This document shows, one piece after another, positions 41,794 through 49,964 of a stretch of DNA of 64,000 nucleotides. The notes under the pieces are model-generated. The model was not told where the DNA came from and did no database searches. It saw only the letters and a program-made list of their open reading frames with translations. Positions within the stretch are counted from its first letter, which is position 1; every line of letters starts with the position of its first letter. A program made the translations under genes and the position numbers. Source of the stretch: Clostridium minihomine (lineage in GTDB: Bacteria > Bacillota > Clostridia > Oscillospirales > Acutalibacteraceae); the NCBI RefSeq assembly GCF_900240385.1, contig NZ_OEQH01000003.1, forward strand, positions 62,001 through 126,000. Direction: 5' to 3'.

Positions 41794-41866
41794 AAAGAAG
41801 ATTAACATAATACCAAAACATCTTCTGTTTTGGCGGTTATTGAAAGGATAATCTTCTTTTTTTATC
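41794..41866 (+). terminator. Nested two-stem hairpin ending in a T-run
   Basis: Outer stem AAAGAAGATTA / TAATCTTCTTT encloses an inner hairpin AAAACA-TCTTC-TGTTTT and is followed by TTTTTTT. The inner loop TCTTC is complementary to the GAAGA of the outer arm, so alternative folds are possible. Probably ends the 41387 transcript about 200 bases downstream. Confidence 0.55.
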
Positions 41867-42017
41867 TATTCACATGCATTGCCAGAAGGGTTTTTCAGCT
41901 GTATTGCAGGAAAGGTCGTGAAATCAGCAGCACAATCCACATTGTGAAATCAAAATGTGGGATTTTTGTCTTATTTGTATTCTAATTGCTTAATTGTTTT
42001 ACCAGATATTGTTAATA

Positions 42018-42130
42018 TGGTATAATAACCTCACGGCATAGGCGAAAGCGAAGCTTTCGATGCCTGAGAGAACAGTTTGCTGTTCTCTTTATGATTGAAT
42101 CACCTCACGGCGTAAGCGAAAACCAAGATG
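42018..42130 (+). repeat. Hairpin-rich intergenic element, copy B, with its own promoter
   Basis: Starts with an extended -10 (TGG-TATAAT, 42018-42026) and then folds as two tandem hairpins: GGCAT...CGAAAGC-GAA-GCTTTCG-ATGCC (42036-42063) and GAGAACAG-TTTG-CTGTTCTC (42068-42087). A second, partial unit CACCTCACGGCGTAAGCGAAAAC follows at 42101. It shares GCCTGAGAGAACA and CGAAAGCGAAGCTT with copy A at 29611. It could be the leader of the zinc-ribbon gene or a free small RNA. Confidence 0.6.
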
Positions 42131-42211
42131 AAGTAAAAATGGATTGCCATTTTTATGATACTATATTCAAAATGAGGGATAGGGCTATATTTTGTAAAAG
42201 GAGTGTATTGA

Positions 42212-43222
42212 GTGTTTTGTAATAAGTGTGGGAACCAAATTTCAGATGATAGCAAATTTTGTTTTCATTGCGGGCAAAAGGTAGAAAGCAATCCTTCGGC
42301 GGGATTTGCGGATGCGCCACCGGAAGCATATGTGCCGCCGGCAACAAATTTCACCCCAGAGCCGGCAGCGCCGATAACCCCACCAGAAGAAGAGGAGGAA
42401 GAAAAAGAGGGCTGTGCTGGCCAAATATTCATGTGGTTGATGGGCGCACTTCTGTTTTTTTGCGTTGTGTTTTCTCTAACAGGTAGAAACGGTGACTCTC
42501 CAGAGACGATTACCGCTGGAACCGTTGTATCTTCCGCATCACCTGCATCCAGTGCTCCGGCGGTGTCTTCTGCTCCTGCGCTGACTCCCATGCAGAAACA
42601 AATCAAACAGATTTTTGAAGAGATGGCATTAGCAAATATTGAGCAAAGTGTGAAAGAGCAATTGAAGAATCCCGATACGGCAAAATTCACTCATGATCAA
42701 ACCAGCTGGAAAGGGAAGAATGCTATTTATACCGGAAGCGGTACGGTAAATTATACCTCTGCAAATGGGGGCGCAGCTCAGTCTCCTTTTAGCGTGAGTA
42801 TTCTTCTGGGTGAAAAAAGTTATTATGTTTTGTATTTAAAGCTGGGAGATACCGTTTCTGTGAATTGTTTGAATGGAGTAAACAGTTTGGGTATCATTAC
42901 AAAGGCCGGCGAAGACATGTTTGGAAAAGGGTCCGGTTTATTCATTTTTGATACTTCAGAAGATGGATATGCCGTCTTATTAAGGGATCCGGATAGTGAA
43001 GTGGTTACGATGGAAGAATACAATCAGATCAAAGACGGCATGGAATATGCGCAAGTCAGTGAAATTATTGGTTCGTATGGAACTGAATTGGGGCGCAGTA
43101 CTGTGGCCGGTTATGAGACCGCTATGATTTTTTGGGATGGAAATGGCGGCATAGCCTCTGGTGCAACGATTACGTTCAGCAACGGAAAAGTATTTGCAAA
43201 ATCACAGATTGGCTTAGAATAA
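42212..43222 (+). CDS. Zinc-ribbon membrane protein with DUF3862 C-terminus, copy 1
   Basis: A 336-residue protein: N-terminal zinc ribbon (CNKCG...CFHCG), Pro/Ala/Glu linker, one membrane helix (about 71-89), a Ser/Ala linker, a middle domain (VKEQLKNPDTAKFTHD) and a C-terminal DUF3862 / SmpA-like repeat (MEEYNQIKDGMEYAQVSEIIG, then TITFSNGKVFAKSQIGL). The zinc ribbon would be cytoplasmic and the rest outside. GTG 42212 follows AAAGGAG. Paralogue of the convergent gene ending at 43856. Function unknown. Confidence 0.85.
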   Translation: MFCNKCGNQISDDSKFCFHCGQKVESNPSAGFADAPPEAYVPPATNFTPEPAAPITPPEEEEEEKEGCAGQIFMWLMGALLFFCVVFSLTGRNGDSPETITAGTVVSSASPASSAPAVSSAPALTPMQKQIKQIFEEMALANIEQSVKEQLKNPDTAKFTHDQTSWKGKNAIYTGSGTVNYTSANGGAAQSPFSVSILLGEKSYYVLYLKLGDTVSVNCLNGVNSLGIITKAGEDMFGKGSGLFIFDTSEDGYAVLLRDPDSEVVTMEEYNQIKDGMEYAQVSEIIGSYGTELGRSTVAGYETAMIFWDGNGGIASGATITFSNGKVFAKSQIGLE

Positions 43223-43224
43223 AC

Positions 43225-43267
43225 AAAACCGCCCTTTCCCTGCGTTGTCAGGGGGAGGGCGGTTTTT
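43225..43267 (+). terminator. Terminator of zinc-ribbon gene 1
   Basis: AAAACCGCCC...CCCTG / CAGGG...GGGCGGTTTTT long stem with a T-run. Confidence 0.85.
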
Positions 43268-43513
43268 GTGCAGACCAATGGGGTTTAGTCTCTGTTTTGT
43301 TTTGCTATTTTGCGGGTCTTTCATTTGTTACAGTCCTTTTCTGTTTTAGTCTGTACGGGAAATGCTTCCCAGGTGTTAATTTTTTATTGATGATAGGGAA
43401 GAAAATTGGGCATCCTATGGGTAAAAAATGGCGGCAGTTTTCTGACAAATCATCAAAGTGAATTTACTGTTGGGAACACCACAGCCGCCCTGTAAAGAAA
43501 AGGAGGAAAAACC

Positions 43514-43723
43514 ATGGAATCGTTAACTTGTAATGTGTCGGGACTGCAAAACAAAGAAGGAAAAACACAGATTAAAAATGCGCTGAAAAAGATAGACGGT
43601 GTTTCACAGGTGGGGGTTAATCTGCAAACCGGAGATATTTTGGTGGAGTACAATTCCCCCGCAACTGATCTGGAAATTAAAAGCTGCATTGAACGTTCCG
43701 GATTTAAAATTGATTACGCTTAA
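43514..43723 (+). CDS. Heavy-metal-associated-fold small protein without CxxC
   Basis: A 69-residue protein with the beta-alpha-beta-beta-alpha-beta pattern of HMA domains (IKNALKKIDGVSQVGVNLQTGDILVEY, cited by KKIDGVSQV; then IKSCIERSGFKIDYA). At the place of the copper-binding CxxC it has LQNKEGK, so classic metal binding is unlikely. ATG follows AAAAGGAGGAAAAACC. Stands alone. Confidence 0.8.
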   Translation: MESLTCNVSGLQNKEGKTQIKNALKKIDGVSQVGVNLQTGDILVEYNSPATDLEIKSCIERSGFKIDYA

Positions 43724-43821
43724 TCGATTGCCCGCCTATCGTATTTCTATTTGAAAACACAATAAGTCACATCGAACGTTTTAAGTGAATTTGGGGCTGT
43801 GTTTTGTTGCTGTGATACCAT

Positions 43822-43857
43822 AAAAAAGTCCGATCCCACAGGACCGGACTTTTTGTT
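43822..43857. terminator. Bidirectional terminator
   Basis: AAAAAGTCCG / CGGACTTTTT with an inner 12-base segment; serves the HMA-like gene and the convergent zinc-ribbon gene 2. Confidence 0.8.
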
Positions 43858-44995
43858 ATTTTAATCCCAATTGTACTTTTGCAATCACTTTTCCATCACT
43901 AAAAGTGATGGTTGCGTTAGAATCGGAATCGCCGTTGCCTTTCCACTTGATAATGGCGGTTTCAACCCCTAATACAGAGGTTTGGCTGATTTCTTCGCCC
44001 AAGGAGCCGATGAGTTCTGTCACGTCGGAATATTTCGTTCCCATTTGGATTCTTCTATACTCATCCAGCGTCACCTGTTCGCTTTTAGAATCCGCTATTG
44101 TAACTAAATTTCCATCGTCGATCTCAAACAAAGAGGTTCCTTCCGGCTTTTCATAAATCGCTTCGCCTTCCGCTGTAATGATACCCAAGCTATTGACACC
44201 ATTTGAATGATCAAACAAAACAGTATCTCCCAGCTGGAGAGATAAAATATAATAACACTTCTCTGCTGACATGACTGTTAAGGCAAATGTTTTTTCGGTT
44301 TGTCTGCCGGATTCTTCCTGATAAGAGACAATTCCGCTGCCGGTAAATTTTGCGTTTTTTCCGGTAAATGCGGCGTAATCATGTTTAAAAGTAGCAGTGT
44401 CCGGGTTGGCAATTTTTTTCTTAACTGCATGCTCTATGCTCCAGCAAATATCTTCTGTAAAAACTTTTTGATATTCTTTGGGCATAGAATACGCTACGGA
44501 ATCTGCTACAGCAACATCGTCATATGTATTAGAATCCTTATTCCCATTGCAGGCAAAGCAAGCGATGACAATCAAAGCAAAAATACTGATCATAATGATA
44601 GCAGCTTTTTTGGATCCGCCCCGGTCTGTTTCGTCATCTGACGAACTTTCAGTGATTTCTCTGCTGGCAGAAACCGCAGGGGCGGGGGTTTGTGCCGGGG
44701 AACTACGCCTTGCCAGACAGTTTGCGCAGCATCCCTGTTCTCCGTCTTCTAAAATGATTCCGCAGTCTGTGCAGCGGGCTCTGGCAGGGGGATCACTGTT
44801 ATAAATCGGGTTTGTTGTTTGCAAGGGTTCTGTTTTTACAGGTTCTGCCTTTACAGGTTCTGTCTGCACAGGGGGTGCTTGTGGAGTGCCGGGATCATTT
44901 TGACTGGGGGCCGGTTGGGTTGGCACTGTTTGACCGCACCTCCAACAAAACTTGCTTTTTTCAGGAACTTGTTGTCCGCAGTGTTTACAATACAA
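43856..44995 (-). CDS. Zinc-ribbon membrane protein with DUF3862 C-terminus, copy 2
   Basis: A 379-residue paralogue of the gene at 42212 in opposite orientation. It carries two zinc ribbons: N-terminal CKHCG...CWRCG and, after a Pro/Thr linker with repeated PVKAEPVKTEP units, CTDCG...CCANC. One membrane helix (about 152-172) follows, then the shared middle domain (ANPDTATFKHDYAAFTGKNAKFTGSG, cited by NPDTATFKHD) and DUF3862 end (VTLDEYRRIQMGTKY). TTG 44995 follows AGAGGAGG and places the first zinc ribbon at the N-terminus; an upstream in-frame start lacks this. Confidence 0.85.
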   Translation of the reverse strand: MYCKHCGQQVPEKSKFCWRCGQTVPTQPAPSQNDPGTPQAPPVQTEPVKAEPVKTEPLQTTNPIYNSDPPARARCTDCGIILEDGEQGCCANCLARRSSPAQTPAPAVSASREITESSSDDETDRGGSKKAAIIMISIFALIVIACFACNGNKDSNTYDDVAVADSVAYSMPKEYQKVFTEDICWSIEHAVKKKIANPDTATFKHDYAAFTGKNAKFTGSGIVSYQEESGRQTEKTFALTVMSAEKCYYILSLQLGDTVLFDHSNGVNSLGIITAEGEAIYEKPEGTSLFEIDDGNLVTIADSKSEQVTLDEYRRIQMGTKYSDVTELIGSLGEEISQTSVLGVETAIIKWKGNGDSDSNATITFSDGKVIAKVQLGLK

Positions 44996-45125
44996 GCCAA
45001 TATCCTCCTCTAATCTGTCTTTATTAAAATGCAGCAAAAACAATCAAATTTTACCATTTGTACCTCAATATTACTCCGTTTTTTTGTTTTTATCAACAAT
45101 CTATAAGAATTAATGCAAACAAGAA

Positions 45126-45181
45126 AAACGAATCCTATATTCTTTCGGATTCGTTTATGTAAAAAGCCCCGAGGGGCTTTT
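45126..45181 (-). terminator. Tandem terminator hairpins
   Basis: AAAAGCCCC-GA-GGGGCTTTT (45162-45181) and AAACGAATCC / GGATTCGTTT (45126-45156) lie just downstream of the 53-residue gene. Confidence 0.75.
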
Positions 45182-45183
45182 GG

Positions 45184-45345
45184 CTATGGCCGTATAATAG
45201 GATTTGCTTTTTGTTTGGTGTGCTTGGCCTTTCCCTGTAATTCGGGCACGGGCTCCACATCGTTTTTCTTTTGGTGCAGTTTGTGGTTGCTTTCGGTTCC
45301 GTGGGGCTCTTTGGGATCGGGCCGTTTCATGCCTGCTTTTGCCAT
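45184..45345 (-). CDS. Small basic hydrophilic protein (53 residues)
   Basis: ATG 45345 follows AGGAGG. The product begins MAKAGMKRPDPKEPHG and continues as a Lys/His/Pro/Glu-rich unstructured chain without hydrophobic core. Composition resembles small spore or nucleic-acid-associated proteins of Firmicutes, but I cannot assign a family. Own tandem terminator downstream. Confidence 0.7.
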   Translation of the reverse strand: MAKAGMKRPDPKEPHGTESNHKLHQKKNDVEPVPELQGKAKHTKQKANPIIRP

Positions 45346-45476
45346 AAATTTTCCTCCTGTAAATTCAATGTATTTTTTAGTTTTCCCACCATATCTCTTC
45401 AAATTCGATCCATATTCGGGAACCAGTCATACAAAATCCAGCAAAGAAATCCCATAAGGAATTCCTTGTTCCCGTA

Positions 45477-45506
45477 TTGACCCGCCTTGTCCTTTTTACA
45501 TATTAT
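45477..45506 (+). promoter_or_regulatory. Promoter of the Trp/Cys-rich peptide gene
   Basis: TTGACC (45477-45482), 18-base spacer, TATTAT (45501-45506), 30 bases before the peptide start. Confidence 0.55.
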
Positions 45507-45535
45507 GTAAAAGATTCAGAAAGGAGGGTTCGATT

Positions 45536-45604
45536 ATGTGGTGTTGGCATCGTTGTCGCTGGTGGTTTTGCTATAATGGACACTGCATTCCCTGGTGCAG
45601 GTAA
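45536..45604 (+). CDS. Trp/Cys-rich 22-residue peptide
   Basis: ATG 45536 lies seven bases after AAAGGAGGG, one of the best ribosome sites in the window. The 22 codons give a peptide starting MWCWHRC and ending IPWCR, with five Trp, five Cys (positions 3, 7, 12, 17, 21), four Arg-type charges and two His. Cys spacing is nearly symmetric (4-5-5-4). It is too short for any domain call. A secreted or membrane-active peptide, a metal-binding peptide or a regulatory leader are all possible. Two small acidic-protein genes follow on the same strand. Confidence 0.55.
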   Translation: MWCWHRCRWWFCYNGHCIPWCR

Positions 45605-45709
45605 ATGAATTGATATTGCTTTCTAAGCTGATTAAAAAACGCAGTTATGGCTTTGCTTTGGCTGGTATGAACGAAAGGAATCTTCACACACTAAGCGTGA
45701 GGTGATGAA

Positions 45710-45874
45710 ATGGATTTTACCGATTTTCCTTTTGCGCAATCATTAGAAGAGGATCAAAAGCTGAAAGCTTTTTTTGATTCTCTGCCGGAGCAGGACCAGC
45801 TGCATCTTTTGCAAGGATGCACATCCTATGGAGAATTTTACGATAGGGTTGTGCAAAAAATACCAAAATGCTAA
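45710..45874 (+). CDS. Small acidic protein, paralogue 1 (54 residues)
   Basis: ATG 45710 follows GAGGTGATGAA. The product starts MDFTDFPFAQSLEED and contains FDSLPEQDQLHLL, matching LGLPEEDQQALL in the next gene at the same distance from the N-terminus. Predicted helical, soluble, no Cys motif. I recall similar tiny LPxxxQ-type proteins in Clostridia but no function. A hairpin terminator follows. Confidence 0.65.
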   Translation: MDFTDFPFAQSLEEDQKLKAFFDSLPEQDQLHLLQGCTSYGEFYDRVVQKIPKC

Positions 45875-45909
45875 AAGGAATCCGTCCCAATCGGGGCGGA
45901 TTCCTTCGA
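45875..45909 (+). terminator. Hairpin after small acidic protein 1
   Basis: AAGGAATCCG-TCCC / GGGG-CGGATTCCTT; strong stem, but only a weak T-run (TTCGATTATTT). Confidence 0.6.
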
Positions 45910-45977
45910 TTATTTAGAAAATCAGGCTTCTTTTAAATTGCCCGGTTTTGGATAAACTAGAGCTGAGGTGATTTGGT

Positions 45978-46157
45978 ATGGAAGATGGTTTATCCGCTTT
46001 TCCCGTTGGATTTTTACAGTTCTTTGAAAGTGACAGAGTTTTAAAGGATTATTTTTTGGGTCTTCCCGAAGAGGATCAACAGGCTCTGCTGCGGGAAGAG
46101 ATGCACTCGGCTCAGGATCTATATGAATGTATTGCAAGGCATAAAATGAAGCAATAA
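45978..46157 (+). CDS. Small acidic protein, paralogue 2 (59 residues)
   Basis: ATG 45978 follows GAGGTGATTTGGT. It starts MEDGLSAFPVGFLQFF and has the shared LGLPEEDQQALL block and a C-terminal QDLYECIARHK aligned with GEFYDRVVQK of paralogue 1. The pair, 104 bases apart with a hairpin between, is a diverged tandem duplication. Function unknown. Confidence 0.65.
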   Translation: MEDGLSAFPVGFLQFFESDRVLKDYFLGLPEEDQQALLREEMHSAQDLYECIARHKMKQ

Positions 46158-46543
46158 TTTTAAAAAGCTTGTTCTAGTTTCGGCAGCACTGGCAAAAGGA
46201 GAAACACAGAAAAACTCCTGTTGCGGGGGCTGTCGTTTTTTTGGTAGCTTTAACGGAAAACAAAGCAGATTTTCCGGTTGCTAACATCATGTTTTTTTAC
46301 CGAGTAACACATATATCATACTTAACATATATATAATATAAATTTATTTAAGAAAACCTATTGACAGAACAAAAATCGATGATATAATGAAACCATAGAA
46401 AATAGATATGAATTATTTTTAAGAACGGCTGAACGGTTTCTTCGCATCAAAAGGCGCAGAACAAAAAGGGTTTAAAGGCTGTTCCTGCGGATGATTCTAT
46501 TCTCTGAATAAATGACTGAAATGACGAAAAGGAGATTGTTATC
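46158..46543. other. cysK upstream region with promoter
   Basis: No gene seen. TTGACA (46361-46366), 16-base spacer, TATAAT (46383-46388) is a strong promoter giving a leader of about 150 bases. I see no T-box specifier/antiterminator signature and no clear CymR-type site in the leader. Confidence 0.7.
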
Positions 46544-47476
46544 ATGGCAAAGATAGCGAAGAATTTAACCGATTTGATAGGAAAAACCCCTTTATTAGAG
46601 CTGACAAACTTTGAAGAAAAGCATAACCTGAAGGCAACCCTTTTAGCAAAACTGGAATATTTTAACCCCGCCGGCAGCGTTAAAGACCGCATTGCCAAAG
46701 CAATGGTGGATGACGCGGAACAAAAGGGGCTTTTGAAGAAAGGTTCTGTTCTCATCGAGCCCACCAGCGGGAATACCGGAATTGGTTTGGCGTCTGTAGC
46801 TTCTGCCAGGGGTTACCGCGTGATTCTCACAATGCCGGAAACCATGAGCGTGGAAAGAAGAAACCTGTTAAAGGCATACGGGGCAGAAGTGGTGCTTACC
46901 GAAGGGGCCAAGGGAATGAAAGGGGCAATTGCCAAGGCCGATGAGCTGGCAAAAGAGATTCCGGATTCCTTTATTCCGGGTCAGTTTATCAATCCCGCAA
47001 ACCCGGCGGTTCACAGAGAAACCACCGGCCCTGAAATTTGGCAGGACACAGATGGAAAAGTGGATTTCTTTGTTGCGGGAATCGGCACCGGTGGCACGAT
47101 TACCGGTGTGGGTGAATATTTAAGAAGCCAGAATCCAAATGTAAAGATTGTTGCGGTGGAACCGGCGGATTCTCCGGTGCTTTCCAAGGGCGTACCCGGT
47201 CCCCATAAAATTCAGGGAATTGGTGCGGGTTTTGTTCCCGATGTTTTAAATACTAAGGTTTATGACGAGATTATTCCGGTAGAAAATGAAGATGCTTTTG
47301 CCAAAGGCAAAGAGATTGCCAAAACCGAAGGCCTTTTGGTGGGAATTTCTTCTGGTGCGGCCATTTGGGCAGCCGAGCAAATTGCCCGCCGCCCCGAAAA
47401 TCAAGGGAAAACCATTGTGGTTCTTTTGCCAGATACCGGCGAGCGGTATTTGTCCACCGCTTTGTTCAGTGAATAA
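46544..47476 (+). CDS. cysK: Cysteine synthase A
   Basis: A 310-residue PLP enzyme making cysteine from O-acetylserine and sulfide. The PLP lysine is in [11 protein letters not shown] (about residue 46), with [11 protein letters not shown], the [10 protein letters not shown] phosphate loop and GISSGAA near the C-terminus. The start ATG follows AAAAGGAG. Monocistronic with its own promoter and terminator. Confidence 0.96.
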   Translation: MAKIAKNLTDLIGKTPLLELTNFEEKHNLKATLLAKLEYFNPAGSVKDRIAKAMVDDAEQKGLLKKGSVLIEPTSGNTGIGLASVASARGYRVILTMPETMSVERRNLLKAYGAEVVLTEGAKGMKGAIAKADELAKEIPDSFIPGQFINPANPAVHRETTGPEIWQDTDGKVDFFVAGIGTGGTITGVGEYLRSQNPNVKIVAVEPADSPVLSKGVPGPHKIQGIGAGFVPDVLNTKVYDEIIPVENEDAFAKGKEIAKTEGLLVGISSGAAIWAAEQIARRPENQGKTIVVLLPDTGERYLSTALFSE

Positions 47477-47489
47477 ATTCCTCCTAAAT

Positions 47490-47535
47490 AAAAATGGGCG
47501 GGCATCTTTTGATGTTCCGCTCATTTTTATTTTTC
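47490..47535 (+). terminator. Terminator of cysK
   Basis: AAAAATGGGCGGGCATC pairs (with G-T) to GATGTTCCGCTCATTTTT, then more Ts. Confidence 0.75.
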
Positions 47536-47651
47536 TTTAATTGGAATGGCGACGCATAATGTTGTGGTTTTGTTTTAATTTAGAACAAAATATAGGTTAC
47601 AATACTGTAAGGTTACAATCCTGTTATCCCCGTTTTTTATTTTGGGGGGTG

Positions 47652-47660
47652 TGCTATAAT
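47652..47660 (+). promoter_or_regulatory. Extended -10 promoter of the deacetylase gene
   Basis: TGC-TATAAT; predicted start near 47667, which rules out the upstream in-frame starts of the deacetylase. Confidence 0.65.
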
Positions 47661-47693
47661 AGCAAAAGCCAAAGAAAAAGGGAAGTGCTCAAG

Positions 47694-48695
47694 TTGTCAA
47701 CCAGAAAAAATCGTATCATTATTGTATCCGTTCTAATTGCCATTGCGATCGGCATCGGCGTTTTAATCGGCTCTCTTGCCGGATATCTTTCGCTTCGTTC
47801 TGCTCCCAAAACTGTTTCTGAATCGATGAGCAGTACGCTGCCTTCTGATTGGAACCTTTCACAGGTTTCTTCTGAAGAGAAGGAATCTTCCACGATAGCT
47901 ATTTCTTCTGTCCCACCGGTTTCGTCTAATCCTGCATCCTCAAACAAGCCGCCGGTTTCCTCTTCTGCTTCGTCTTCTAAAGGAACTTCTTCTCATCCTT
48001 TAACTGATCTGAGTAAGCTGTATCCGGATCTGTATGTGCAGCCGAAGGAAATCATCGAGCATCAAAAGGGGGATAAGGTTGCCTATCTTACCTTTGACGA
48101 CGGCCCATCGGTTTTGACGCCCAAGGTATTGGATATCTTAAAACAAAACGATATCAAGGCTACTTTTTTTGTGGTGGGGCGCAGCGACCCGCAGTCCAAA
48201 AATATCATGAAGGATATTGTGGATCAAGGGCACACGATTGCCATGCATACCTATACCCATGATTACGAAAAAATTTATGCATCCCCCACTGCGTTTCTAG
48301 ACGATATGTCGAAGGTCAGTGATCTAATTGAGGAAGCTACCGGGGTAAAGCCGGAACTTCTGCGGTTTGCCGGCGGAAGTGTAAACAGCTATAACAAAGC
48401 GATTGCTCGTCAGCTGGCGAATGATTTGACCCGGCGCGGATATACCTATTATGACTGGAATGTCAGTGCAGGTGACGCAGAGCGGGGAGCAACCAAGCAG
48501 TCCATTTATCAGGACACCATCAATCAAACGGTGCAGTTTGAAAAGGCGGTTATTTTATTCCATGATTCCGGTAAAAAACATGATACCGTAGAAGAATTGC
48601 CGAAAATCATTCAGGAGTTAAAAAGCAAGGGCTACCGTTTTGATAAGCTGGATAGCTCTGTCAAGCCGATTCAGTTTAAATTGCCTGCACAATAA
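47694..48695 (+). CDS. Polysaccharide deacetylase (NodB domain), membrane-anchored
   Basis: A 333-residue protein: one N-terminal membrane helix (about 6-30), a Ser/Pro-rich linker (about 50-100), and a NodB domain. Catalytic and metal residues are placed in TFDDGPS (Asp-Asp), HTYTHDY (two His), RFAGGS (Arg) and ILFHDSGKKHD. It removes N-acetyl groups from peptidoglycan or another beta-1,4 glycan at the cell surface. TTG 47694 follows GGGAAG and is downstream of the promoter at 47655. Confidence 0.9.
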   Translation: MSTRKNRIIIVSVLIAIAIGIGVLIGSLAGYLSLRSAPKTVSESMSSTLPSDWNLSQVSSEEKESSTIAISSVPPVSSNPASSNKPPVSSSASSSKGTSSHPLTDLSKLYPDLYVQPKEIIEHQKGDKVAYLTFDDGPSVLTPKVLDILKQNDIKATFFVVGRSDPQSKNIMKDIVDQGHTIAMHTYTHDYEKIYASPTAFLDDMSKVSDLIEEATGVKPELLRFAGGSVNSYNKAIARQLANDLTRRGYTYYDWNVSAGDAERGATKQSIYQDTINQTVQFEKAVILFHDSGKKHDTVEELPKIIQELKSKGYRFDKLDSSVKPIQFKLPAQ

Positions 48696-48779
48696 TCGGG
48701 TTTTCTCCGATTCTTGTGGTGGCACTTGGAACTGAAATAAAACAATGATTTTAAAACCGGAAAGTTTCAGTAGAATAAA

Positions 48780-48811
48780 AGAAGCGTTGCCCAGGCAACG
48801 CTTCTTTTTTA
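48780..48811 (+). terminator. Terminator of the deacetylase gene
   Basis: GAAGCGTTGCC-CA-GGCAACGCTTC followed by six Ts. Confidence 0.88.
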
Positions 48812-48863
48812 TAAAACAGGGGAAAGGATGATTGCAGTGAAAAATAAAAGAGCTAAGAGTCTT

Positions 48864-49964
48864 TTAGGGTTCTGTGTGCTGCTGACGAAATTCTGCCAGC
48901 AGTAAATCGACCATCCTGCCGTAACTTTTCACCCCGTCCTCTTGCCGGTTGGATTTTAAATAGCTGTCATTTACCTTGCTGGCGGTGTTTGCCACAGGGC
49001 CTTCGAATTGCTTCCAATAGGCTTTTTCGGCGGCAAAATCACGCTGTACATCCTCACTCAGTAAAGAGTAAATTTCACGGCTGGAGTCAGCGTCGACAGA
49101 ATACAGTGCGTTATTTGCATACGAAAAAGCCAGTACAGTTCCCGAATATTGAAATAAGGGACTGTCACTGCTGCGGCAAGCCAAATAAGCAATAAAATTG
49201 GCTTCGTCTTCGCGCATATATCCGCGCAAATGGCTCAGCTCATGCAGCATGGTGGCCGGAATACCGTAATCCGGCGCATCTTTGTTTACGTTGGCTTCCA
49301 TCGTAAAGGGGAAATAAACGCCGGTAATGTTGCAGTAAGACATCAGGCGGGAAAGTGCAACGGGCTTTGGTGTTCCATAGCCGCTTTTCAAAGTGGGGTA
49401 TTTCTGCTCCATCGCGTTCATTGTAGTTTGTGCGGTTTGTGCAGCCTGCGTCCAATCTTCCAAATGGGTAATTCCCTGATGGTCTGTTGTAACCTTTGGG
49501 CGCAGGCGATTCGCCTGCTGCACCAGTTCTGTACAAAGGTCCTTCAGTTCCTCCCGGGAAGAAGGTTGTATCGGCAGGCCGGAAACCTGTGCAAAGGTGT
49601 GGCGGGAATAATTGATTCCGCAGGTTAAGGTGAACAGAAAAGAAATTAGTCCAAGGGCACAAAGCAGGCTGGCCGCAGCCCGCACTAAATTTGTTTTTCG
49701 TTCCTGTGGTTTTTGTTTCAGACGTACCGCCAGCCGAATAATAAAGAACAACACTCCAACAATACCGGCAATCAAAATGATCTCCATGAGCGAAAAAGGG
49801 AAAAGGGAAGAAATGCGGTTGATTATTTTAGAAAGGACGGGGTAAATGGTCATGGCATACCATTCTGCCCATCCGGAGTTTTGTGAGGCCACAGAAGATA
49901 CGAAAAGGGAAATGGGCAGCAAAAGAAAAAGCCAGGCTCGCTTTTGGTGAATCAGCTGTTTCAA
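48864..49964 (-). CDS. DUF3810 putative zinc metallopeptidase, membrane
   Basis: A 366-residue protein with three N-terminal membrane helices (about 10-27, 58-82 and 95-115) and a large outer domain carrying the zinc-protease motif HELSH followed by RGYMREDEANFIAY, where the second Glu group can complete the site. This fits DUF3810, predicted membrane metallopeptidases with no known substrate. Convergent with the deacetylase gene. ATG 49964 has AGGAGGAAA upstream. Confidence 0.85.
   Translation of the reverse strand: MKQLIHQKRAWLFLLLPISLFVSSVASQNSGWAEWYAMTIYPVLSKIINRISSLFPFSLMEIILIAGIVGVLFFIIRLAVRLKQKPQERKTNLVRAAASLLCALGLISFLFTLTCGINYSRHTFAQVSGLPIQPSSREELKDLCTELVQQANRLRPKVTTDHQGITHLEDWTQAAQTAQTTMNAMEQKYPTLKSGYGTPKPVALSRLMSYCNITGVYFPFTMEANVNKDAPDYGIPATMLHELSHLRGYMREDEANFIAYLACRSSDSPLFQYSGTVLAFSYANNALYSVDADSSREIYSLLSEDVQRDFAAEKAYWKQFEGPVANTASKVNDSYLKSNRQEDGVKSYGRMVDLLLAEFRQQHTEP

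Noticed and set aside
46389-46543. T-box or CymR control region before cysK
   Set aside because: No specifier, AGGGTGG-type T-box core or clear CymR repeat could be found by eye.
48830-48916. 25-codon plus-strand frame after the deacetylase terminator
   Set aside because: Overlaps the 3' end of the DUF3810 gene on the other strand and has no family or context.
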